A stretch of DNA of 6,993 nt from Chloroflexota bacterium. GTDB taxonomy: Bacteria > Chloroflexota > Dehalococcoidia > SM23-28-2 > RBG-16-64-32. The stretch lies in the NCBI GenBank assembly GCA_016190405.1, contig JACPQO010000104.1, positions 1 through 6,993 on the forward strand, written 5' to 3'. The position numbers and the translations under genes are program-made. A model generated the notes under the pieces. The model saw nothing but the letters and a program-made list of their open reading frames with translations, had not been told where the DNA came from and did not search any database. Below, piece by piece: positions 1-6,993 of this stretch; the first letter of the stretch is position 1; every line of letters starts with the position of its first letter.

Positions 1-2755
<2,755 letters not shown>

Positions 2756-2763
2756 GTAGGGAC

Positions 2764-3624
2764 TCAGGCGAAGATGGCGGCCAGGATCTCCGGCATGCGG
2801 TCGACGACCAGAAGGTGGCCTTCGCCGGGGTAGAACGTGGCGCGGCAGTCCGGGATGGCCTGCGCCTGGTAGTGGCCCATCGATACCGGCACGTTGACGT
2901 CCGCGTCGCCCTGCCAGAAGTACACCGGCATCGCGATGTCCTCCAGCCGGAACCCCCACGGCCGGCATAGGAGCAGGAAGTCGTATGTCGCTCCGCGGCT
3001 ACCCCGCCGGAACGCCTCCCGCAGGTCCTCCAGTAATATCTCCCTGACCTGCGGCCGTTCCGCGATCTGCCCGTCCACTGGGGCGATGGAGCGAGCCATC
3101 TGGCGAATGATCACCTCGGGGTCCCGCCAGCCGAAATACCAGTATGGTACACGGGCCAGCCAGGGGAGGCGCCGGCCTATGAAGAAGCCCAGGCGGTTTT
3201 GCCGGCTCATCCCCTTCGTCGCCTCCGGCGCATCCAACGGCCCGGTGCCGGCTATGATGCCGGCCGCCCTGAGCCGGTTCGGAATCTGGAAGGCGCACGC
3301 CGCCACGTAAGGTCCGCCGCCGGAGTACCCCATGACGGCGAACTCCTCCAGCCGGAGCGCATCGGCGGCCTCGACGATGTCCCGCGGCCAGTCGAGGAGC
3401 GTCCGGCCCCGTTTGAAGTCGGACAGGCCCGTGCCAGGCCGGTCCAGCGAGACGATCCGGACGCCGGCGGCCTTGGCCGCGTGGTGAGCGAGCCGGCCCT
3501 CCGGCCGAGAGCCGGGAAGGCCGTGAAAGAAGAACGCCGGGCGCCCCTCGGGGTCGCCGAACTCGGCGTAGCCCAGGAACCGGCCGTCATGCAGCCGGAG
3601 CGTCCGTGCGGTGCTCGGCTCCAT
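2764..3624 (-). CDS. Alpha/beta hydrolase
   Basis: This 286-residue alpha/beta-hydrolase-fold enzyme has no signal peptide and is probably cytoplasmic. The substrate cannot be told from sequence. The oxyanion-hole region FFFHGLPGSR lies at 31-40, and LDRPGTGLSD (60-69) is typical of the family. The nucleophile elbow GYSGGG places Ser101 as nucleophile, GDADVNVP gives Asp242 as the likely acid (Asp240 is less likely), and GEGHLL gives His270. The triad is therefore complete, with a helical lid in about 125-225. Family relatives include esterases, haloperoxidase-like and C-C hydrolases. The ATG at 3624 is chosen because the MEPSTARTLRLHDGR start matches the family's first strand. There is no Shine-Dalgarno sequence, but a -10-like box ends 10 bp upstream. 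The gene stands alone on this strand, convergent with nadD (8-bp gap) and divergent from the lipoprotein gene. It lies between nadD and a decayed nadD fragment, which suggests insertion or local duplication. Confidence 0.9.
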   Translation of the reverse strand: MEPSTARTLRLHDGRFLGYAEFGDPEGRPAFFFHGLPGSRPEGRLAHHAAKAAGVRIVSLDRPGTGLSDFKRGRTLLDWPRDIVEAADALRLEEFAVMGYSGGGPYVAACAFQIPNRLRAAGIIAGTGPLDAPEATKGMSRQNRLGFFIGRRLPWLARVPYWYFGWRDPEVIIRQMARSIAPVDGQIAERPQVREILLEDLREAFRRGSRGATYDFLLLCRPWGFRLEDIAMPVYFWQGDADVNVPVSMGHYQAQAIPDCRATFYPGEGHLLVVDRMPEILAAIFA

Positions 3625-3634
3625 GCCGGGAAGA

Positions 3635-3663
3635 ACTATAGCACGGCCGGCTCAGATTGTGTA
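3635..3663 (-). promoter_or_regulatory. Candidate promoter of the alpha/beta hydrolase, near-leaderless
   Basis: Read on the minus strand, TACACA (3663-3658, 4/6 to the -35 consensus) is followed after 17 bases by TATAGT (3640-3635, 5/6 to the -10 consensus). The -10 ends 10 bases before the hydrolase ATG, so the leader would be only a few bases long. No Shine-Dalgarno sequence is visible. The geometry is the same as for the TATAAT box before obgE. Confidence 0.35.
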
Positions 3664-3696
3664 GGTTGGGCGGACTTGGGTGACGCGTCTGCAATC

Positions 3697-3723
3697 GGTT
3701 CGCCCGGAGCTCGTCGAAGGACC
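3697..3723. repeat. Degenerate palindromic intergenic repeat (GAGCTxGTCGAAGG type)
   Basis: The element contains GGTTCGCCC, a central GAGCTC (3707-3712) and GTCGAAGGACC. TTCG (3699-3702) pairs with CGAA (3715-3718). It closely resembles a palindromic repeat seen between genes in many GC-rich bacteria, roughly TTCGTCCTGAGCTTGTCGAA followed by GGACGAA. Here the right arm stops after GGACC, exactly where nadD homology begins, so the copy looks truncated. Only one copy lies in the window, so repetition in this genome cannot be confirmed here. Confidence 0.4.
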
Positions 3724-3820
3724 TGTCTGCGGGACCGGGTGCACAAGAGGCTTTCGATCGGCAACCTGGTGCCGGGGTGCTGTGGAGGCGTACGTCCGCG
3801 AGCATGGGGTGCGGGCGTAG
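3721..3820 (+). pseudogene. Frameshifted remnant of a nadD 3' end
   Basis: This non-coding stretch aligns with the last codons of nadD. By hand alignment, 3736-3820 matches 2669-2755 at about 70 of 84 aligned bases, with one inserted base near 3776-3777 and one missing codon. The first part translates as TCLRDRVHKRLSIGNLVPG beside NadD SAVRERVRKGLSIRYLAPE. After the +1 shift the frame reads VEAYVREHGVRA and stop, beside NadD VEAYIRELGLYRA and stop. Differences are mostly third-position or conservative (V/L, E/D, I/V), so this copy probably evolved as a functional C-terminus before decaying, rather than being a fresh duplicate. Nothing corresponding to the upstream nucleotide-binding part is present. 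It lies on the far side of the hydrolase gene from nadD, in the same orientation. Confidence 0.7.
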
Positions 3821-3830
3821 AGGGCCGCCA

Positions 3831-3905
3831 CCGGCCTGGAGCGCCGGTGAAAGGCTCTTGCTTTCACGGGCTGTGGCCCGATACATTTAGGCGAGCAGTT
3901 TCGCC
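3831..3905. repeat. Four consecutive short inverted repeats upstream of lipoprotein gene
   Basis: The arms are CCGGC/GCCGG (3831-3835 and 3843-3847, 7-base loop), GTGAAAG/CTTTCAC (3847-3853 and 3861-3867, 7-base loop), CGGGC/GCCCG (3867-3871 and 3876-3880, 4-base loop) and GGCGA/TCGCC (3890-3894 and 3901-3905, 6-base loop). The first three are directly adjacent, sharing a boundary base. They could be operators overlapping the promoter, a structured RNA leader, or a hairpin ending upstream transcription. I do not recognise a known riboswitch. Confidence 0.5.
3859..3887 (+). promoter_or_regulatory. Candidate lipoprotein promoter
   Basis: TTGCTT (3859-3864) and TACATT (3882-3887) are separated by 17 bases and would start transcription near 3894, about 34 bases before the ATG. 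Both hexamers are imperfect (the -10 is 4/6). The CGGGC/GCCCG inverted repeat falls in the spacer and GTGAAAG/CTTTCAC overlaps the -35, positions suited to a regulator. Confidence 0.3.
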
Positions 3906-3927
3906 GAGAAAGGACGGGCCACCAACA

Positions 3928-4710
3928 ATGTCGCGAAAATGGGGTATCTTGCTATTCGCCGTGCCGACGCTGGCGCTGGTCGCGGCCTGCGGCGGCGGGG
4001 ATGGCGGCGGCAGCGCAGAGGACAAGGCGGCGGTGGAGCAGACCATCAGAGAGGTTGCCAGCTACGGTGGGGAAGACGTCGACGCCTTCCTGGAGCGCGT
4101 GACCGACAACTTCCTCCTGATCTTCAACGGCTTCACGCGCGACGAGTGCCGCGACAACGCCGACGAGTGCGTGGGCGAACCCGCGGAGAGCGTCACGCTT
4201 TCCAACACCAGCGTCGACGGTGATGAGGCCACGACCGACGCGGCGTTCGGAGGACAACCGGGGTTCCACCTCTACCTGGTGCGAGAGGATGGGGTGTGGA
4301 AGGTGGACGATATCAGCGACATAACGAAAGAGATTCCCGATGGCGTGACGAAAGTGGACCTGGAACTGAACGAGTTTGCCTTCGGGTTCAACCGGGCGGA
4401 CGTGAAGGACGGCGACTTCGCCTTCGCCGTCAAGAACGTTGGGAATCAGCACCATGTGGTAGCGGTGTCCAGGATCCCCGAGGACCTGGACCTGGAGGAG
4501 GCGATCGCGTCTGGGGAGGAGCCCGAGGGCGCGGAAGATATCGTCGACAAGGGCCCGTTCAGGCCCGGCGACGAAGGCAGTGTCGTGTTCGACGAGCCGC
4601 TCGAGCCCGGCCGCTATGTCCTGCTCTGCTTCCTGCCGGACACCGAGGATCCGGACAAGACCCCGCATTTCCAGAAGGGGATGTACGCGGAGTTCACCGT
4701 CGAAGAGTAA
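3928..4710 (+). CDS. Secreted lipoprotein with NTF2-like and cupredoxin-like domains
   Basis: The 260-residue product has a short lipoprotein signal peptide: MSRKWG, a hydrophobic core, then lipobox LVAAC with Cys21 as the lipidated residue, followed by a Gly-rich linker. Residues about 31-130 look like an NTF2/SnoaL-type cone fold (AVEQTIREVASYGGEDVDAFLERVTD at the start, FHLYLVREDGVWKVDDI at the end), with a Cys74/Cys81 pair that could form a disulfide. Residues about 143-258 look like a cupredoxin: GNQHHVVAV (His175/176), GRYVLLCFLPD (Cys234), TPHFQKGM (His247, Met252), the His-Cys-His-Met set of a type 1 copper site. It is therefore probably a membrane-anchored extracytoplasmic copper or electron-transfer protein; function is inferred. 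The ATG at 3928 follows AAAGGA (3909-3914) at a rather long spacing and directly precedes the signal peptide. The much longer upstream open frame is rejected as non-coding. A terminator follows the stop. Confidence 0.88.
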   Translation: MSRKWGILLFAVPTLALVAACGGGDGGGSAEDKAAVEQTIREVASYGGEDVDAFLERVTDNFLLIFNGFTRDECRDNADECVGEPAESVTLSNTSVDGDEATTDAAFGGQPGFHLYLVREDGVWKVDDISDITKEIPDGVTKVDLELNEFAFGFNRADVKDGDFAFAVKNVGNQHHVVAVSRIPEDLDLEEAIASGEEPEGAEDIVDKGPFRPGDEGSVVFDEPLEPGRYVLLCFLPDTEDPDKTPHFQKGMYAEFTVEE

Positions 4711-4734
4711 CCAGCCAAGCGGGGGCACCGCGGA

Positions 4735-4767
4735 GGGACGCCCGCGACGACGGGCGTCCCCTCGCTT
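4735..4767 (+). terminator. Rho-independent terminator of the lipoprotein gene
   Basis: GGGACGCCCG (4735-4744) and CGGGCGTCCC (4751-4760) form a perfect 10-bp GC-rich stem with a 6-base loop CGACGA, starting 24 bases after the lipoprotein stop. A short T run (TTT at 4766-4768) follows. The U tract is weak, but the position is right. The stem also lies just past the end of the convergent minus-strand operon and could act in both directions, although no T run is seen on that side. Confidence 0.82.
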
Positions 4768-5205
4768 TCAGATCACAAACGTCAACCGCACCTGCGCTCC
4801 GCGCTCGGCTGCCCATTGCGCCATGTCCGAGAGCTCGTTGAGCCGCTGCGGCAGCTCGGGGAAGTCCGTGGTCAGCTCGCGCAGTTCCGGCGTGGCCGCG
4901 ATGGCCTGGGCGACCTGGCGGGCGCACTGCGCCAGGGGCGCGGCGTCCTGCCATAAAGACTCGATCGCCCGCTCCTCCTCCGCGTTGTCGGTGCGGGCGT
5001 CGGCGAAGGTGAGCAGCGGCGCCAGGTTGATGCGGAGCTGTCGCTTGAGGATGGCGGCGGCCCGGGCCAGGGGATGGTCGGAGCCGTAACGCTCCGAGTG
5101 GGCGAAGGAGATGAAGTAGACGATGTCGGCACTGTCGCCCAGGAACTCGATGGGGCACTCCTCGCCGGCCGTGGTCTCGACGATGAGGGTGGTAGGGGAG
5201 GTCAT
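4768..5205 (-). CDS. Conserved-looking protein of unknown function, 145 aa
   Basis: I do not recognise this family. The 145-residue product has no signal peptide or membrane segment. It begins with alternating hydrophobic stretches (TTLIVETT, CPIEFLG, DIVYFISFAHSERYG) that look like beta strands. The rest is helix-like, with an acidic patch (NAEEERAIESLW), and it ends in a strand-like AQVRLTFVI. The ATG at 5205 overlaps the methyltransferase TGA as ATGA, so translation is coupled; a GGGGTG lies 5 bases before the ATG. The frame stays open further upstream to 5439, but only inside the methyltransferase gene. Coupling suggests it works with the methyltransferase, perhaps as a partner or regulator, which is inference only. 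Codon use matches its neighbours. Its stop meets the terminator of the convergent lipoprotein gene. Confidence 0.82.
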   Translation of the reverse strand: MTSPTTLIVETTAGEECPIEFLGDSADIVYFISFAHSERYGSDHPLARAAAILKRQLRINLAPLLTFADARTDNAEEERAIESLWQDAAPLAQCARQVAQAIAATPELRELTTDFPELPQRLNELSDMAQWAAERGAQVRLTFVI

Positions 5206-5951
5206 GGCTTCACCCCGATGAAGACCTCCTGCGAGCCCGGCGCTACCTGCGAGTGGTCGAAAGGAACGGCCTTCGCCTTGAAGCCCACGGAGCTGATGAG
5301 GCGCAGCCAGGTGCTGCGGGGAAAGAGGCCCAGGACGTGGCGGTCCTGTTCGACCCGGACCGATCCATCCGCCTCTCGTAGCAGGTAGGCGAAGTCCGCC
5401 AGGTAGGTCGTGCCGTCCGGATCCGGCCGCCAGGTCCACTCCAGGTAGCGAAGGCTCCGGCTGGAGCCGTCGTGTCCGCCGTGGTGCGTCGAGGGGCGGA
5501 AGTTCTCGCGGACGTGGTCCGGCGCGAAGAGCGCGGCGCCGCCACGGCGGCAGTGCGCGAAGGCGGTGGCCAGCGCAGCCTGCAGGTCGGCCTCACTTGT
5601 CATATACGACACCGCGTCATGGATGAGCACGGCATCAAACAGGCGGCCAAGCCGCACCGTCCGCATGTCTCCCTCAATATGCGCGCATTCGGGGTTCAGC
5701 GCGCGGCTGACCGCCAGCATCGCGAGGGAGAGGTCCACCAGTGTCATCTGGAAGTGCGCCTTGAGGTGGGAAGCGTTGTTCCCGCCCCCGCTGCCCAGTT
5801 CGAGAAGAGAACGGGGCAGCCGGTCGCAGGCGTCGGCGAGAGTCCGCCGGTAGAATGCCGCCTCCTCGGCGTAGTCAGCGGGCGCCGTCAGCAGGTGAAA
5901 CCATTCCGCGAGATCGGAGTAGAGCCTGGGCTGGAGGGGGCCGTCAGTCAT
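5202..5951 (-). CDS. Class I SAM-dependent methyltransferase
   Basis: The protein has 249 residues, of which about 30-145 form a Rossmann-type SAM-binding domain. Motif I is LLELGSGGGNNASHL (49-63), the ribose-binding acidic residue is Asp73 in LVDLS, GDMR (94-97) is the region near the adenine, and FDAVLIHDAVSYM (105-117) is motif IV/post-II. The N-terminal YSDLAEWFHLLTAPADYAEEAAFY cap is typical of small-molecule or methyltransferase-11/25-like enzymes. The C-terminal part (about 165-249) is beta-rich and probably forms the substrate side. The substrate is not deducible. The ATG at 5951 has GAGG 4 bases upstream. It follows the HlyIII-type gene by 21 bp and overlaps the next gene by 4 bp, so it belongs to the minus-strand operon. 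Confidence 0.92.
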   Translation of the reverse strand: MTDGPLQPRLYSDLAEWFHLLTAPADYAEEAAFYRRTLADACDRLPRSLLELGSGGGNNASHLKAHFQMTLVDLSLAMLAVSRALNPECAHIEGDMRTVRLGRLFDAVLIHDAVSYMTSEADLQAALATAFAHCRRGGAALFAPDHVRENFRPSTHHGGHDGSSRSLRYLEWTWRPDPDGTTYLADFAYLLREADGSVRVEQDRHVLGLFPRSTWLRLISSVGFKAKAVPFDHSQVAPGSQEVFIGVKP

Positions 5952-5972
5952 CGAACCTCGAAGCGGGCGGCT

Positions 5973-6641
5973 CTACGCGGGCACGATGTAGGCGGCCAGC
6001 AGCGAGTAGTGCACGGCGCTGCCGGCGACGACCAGCGCGTGGAACACCTCGTGGTACCCGAAAACGCGAGGCCAGGGGTCAGGCCTGCGGGCCGCGTATA
6101 CCAGGCCGCCCGCCGTATAGAGTATGCCGCCCAGCAGAAGGAGCGCCAGAGGGGGCGCCGCCAGCCAGGTGAGCAATGGAGCGGCCGCCACGACGCCCGT
6201 CCAGCCCAGGGCTACGTAGGCGGCCACGCTGAGCCACCTGGGCGCGCCGGGCCATAGCACCTTCATGAGGATGCCGGCGCCTGCCACCCCCCAGACGACG
6301 CCGAGGATGCTGATCCCCCAGGCGTCGCTGGGGACGAGCAGGCAGAGCGGCGTGTAGGTGCCGCCGATGAGCAAAAAGATCATGGCGTGGTCCAGCCGCC
6401 GGGCGATCGCCCGCAGACGGGGGGTCCAGGTGATGCGGTGGTAGCCGGCGCTAGTGCTGTAGAGCAGGACCAGGGTGGCGGCGAATACGGCCGCTCCCAC
6501 GTAGCCGCGGGCTGACCCGGCAAGGAGGATGAGGGGAGCCGTCCCGGCGGCGGCCAGGAGCGCCGCGACGAGGTGAAAGACGCCGCGCAAGGCGGGCCGC
6601 GCGGGTGCGGCGAGGACGGTGGCCGTTGTGGCCGGAGACAT
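5973..6641 (-). CDS. Hemolysin III / PAQR family membrane protein
   Basis: The 222-residue, seven-helix integral membrane protein belongs to the HlyIII/YqfA branch of the PAQR superfamily. RGVFHL precedes TM1. The metal-site residues of the family are all present: Ser64 and His68 in STSAGYH, Asp84 in RRLDHAMIFLLIGGTYTP, and the HxxxH pair His197/His201 in FGYHEVFH, followed by AVHY. By analogy with adiponectin receptors these bind zinc and may serve a hydrolase activity. The 'hemolysin' name is historical, and a lipid-homeostasis role is more likely. The ATG at 6641 is 6 bases after the gyrB stop, with AGGGG overlapping that stop. It lies between gyrB and the methyltransferase in a compact minus-strand run and is likely cotranscribed from gyrB. 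Confidence 0.93.
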   Translation of the reverse strand: MSPATTATVLAAPARPALRGVFHLVAALLAAAGTAPLILLAGSARGYVGAAVFAATLVLLYSTSAGYHRITWTPRLRAIARRLDHAMIFLLIGGTYTPLCLLVPSDAWGISILGVVWGVAGAGILMKVLWPGAPRWLSVAAYVALGWTGVVAAAPLLTWLAAPPLALLLLGGILYTAGGLVYAARRPDPWPRVFGYHEVFHALVVAGSAVHYSLLAAYIVPA

Positions 6642-6647
6642 AGGCCC

Positions 6648-6993
6648 CTAGACGTCCAGGTTGCGGACCTGGTTGTAGTGGCTCTGGATAAAGCTCTTGC
6701 GCGGCGCCACCTCTTCGCCCATGAGCTGGGTGAAGACGCGGTCGGCGGCCATGGCGTCCTCCACCGTCACCTGGAGCAGCGTCCGGCGCTCCGGGTCCAT
6801 GGTGGTCTCCCACAGCTGCTCGGCGTTCATCTCGCCCAGACCCTTGTAGCGCTGGACGGCGATGTTCTTGCCGTCCTTGAGGCGGGTCAGGTAGGAGTCC
6901 TTCTCCTTCTCCGAGTAGAACCAGCGTACCTCTTTGCGGTTCTGGAGGCGGAACAGCGGTGGCTGGGCGATGTACAGGTGGCCGTGCTCGATC
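6648..6993 (-). CDS. gyrB: DNA gyrase subunit B, C-terminal end (5' end outside window)
   Basis: GyrB is the ATPase subunit of gyrase, the type II topoisomerase that introduces negative supercoils. The 114 visible residues run to a TAG at 6650-6648. They include the end of the TOPRIM domain ([12 protein letters not shown], 5-16) and the diagnostic [20 protein letters not shown] (48-67), followed by the tail [24 protein letters not shown] and ending NLDV. The length from RYKGLGEMN to the end is normal for the short (non-enterobacterial) GyrB type. ParE is the alternative, since the two share this region, but the NLDV ending and the neighbourhood with dnaA favour GyrB. The ATPase and most TOPRIM catalytic residues lie beyond the window. 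The gene is directly followed by the HlyIII-type gene. Confidence 0.93.
   Translation of the reverse strand, partial: IEHGHLYIAQPPLFRLQNRKEVRWFYSEKEKDSYLTRLKDGKNIAVQRYKGLGEMNAEQLWETTMDPERRTLLQVTVEDAMAADRVFTQLMGEEVAPRKSFIQSHYNQVRNLDV

Larger units (their letters stand above)
3625..3927. other. Gap between divergent hydrolase and lipoprotein genes
   Basis: This 303-bp stretch has no intact gene. From left to right it holds the putative leftward hydrolase promoter, about 30 bases with nothing I recognise (3664-3696), a degenerate palindromic repeat (3697-3723), a frameshifted nadD 3' remnant (3721-3820), a run of short inverted repeats (3831-3905), and a possible promoter and ribosome-binding region for the lipoprotein gene. 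A plus-strand reading frame runs through the gap in phase with the lipoprotein, but its upstream part is antisense to the hydrolase and is not coding. Confidence 0.6.

Noticed and set aside
2756..2763. Terminator between the convergent nadD and hydrolase genes
   Set aside because: There are only 8 bp between the stops, with no stem-loop and T run around them.
3199..3927. Long in-frame upstream extension of the lipoprotein gene (open frame from 3199)
   Set aside because: The extension is antisense to the hydrolase and runs through the pseudogene region. The lipoprotein signal peptide and lipobox require a start at 3928.
5206..5439. Upstream extension of the 145-aa protein to 5439
   Set aside because: It overlaps the methyltransferase coding sequence in another frame and has shadow-like composition. 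The ATGA junction gives a natural start at 5205.
5472..6257. 261-codon plus-strand open frame over the methyltransferase and HlyIII genes
   Set aside because: It is antisense to two well-supported genes and low-complexity, with no domain.

Overview
The window is high-GC bacterial chromosome with a replication-initiation flavour. It opens inside the 3' half of dnaA and closes, on the opposite strand, inside the 3' end of gyrB. No dnaN or recF lies between them. The two ends enclose obgE-nadD, a lone alpha/beta hydrolase, a secreted lipoprotein and a small operon. Nothing here fixes the taxon. The GC-rich codon use, the dnaA-obgE-nadD order and one degenerate copy of an intergenic palindrome (GAGCTxGTCGAAGG type) make a Chloroflexota lineage such as Dehalococcoidia a reasonable guess, but only a guess.

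Region by region: (1) 1-723 is the C-terminal part of DnaA (AAA+ half plus the DNA-binding domain). (2) 724-896 is a C-rich non-coding gap with several CCACA/CCCACA words, a four-run C tract (G-quadruplex motif on the minus strand) and a TATAAT-containing AT-rich patch. The strand composition flips from C-rich to G-rich across it, which makes it a candidate oriC. (3) 897-2755 is obgE-nadD, translationally coupled through an ATGA overlap. (4) 2764-3624 is a minus-strand alpha/beta hydrolase, convergent with nadD. (5) 3625-3927 is a gap holding a degenerate palindromic repeat, a frameshifted remnant of the nadD 3' end, and four back-to-back short inverted repeats in front of (6) 3928-4710, a lipoprotein made of an NTF2-like domain and a cupredoxin-like domain. 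It is closed by a strong hairpin terminator. (7) 4768-6993 on the minus strand is a compact run gyrB > hlyIII-type membrane protein > SAM methyltransferase > 145-aa protein of unknown function, with gaps of 6 bp, 21 bp and a 4-bp overlap.

DnaA and GyrB act in replication initiation and supercoiling. Obg couples GTP state to ribosome maturation, and NadD makes NAD precursor. The hydrolase, lipoprotein, HlyIII protein, methyltransferase and 145-aa protein look like accessory genes placed between two core loci. I found no CRISPR array, transposase, tRNA, rRNA or recognisable defence system. The observations most worth checking are the composition switch beside dnaA, the nadD remnant that together with nadD flanks the hydrolase gene, and the copper-site lipoprotein.
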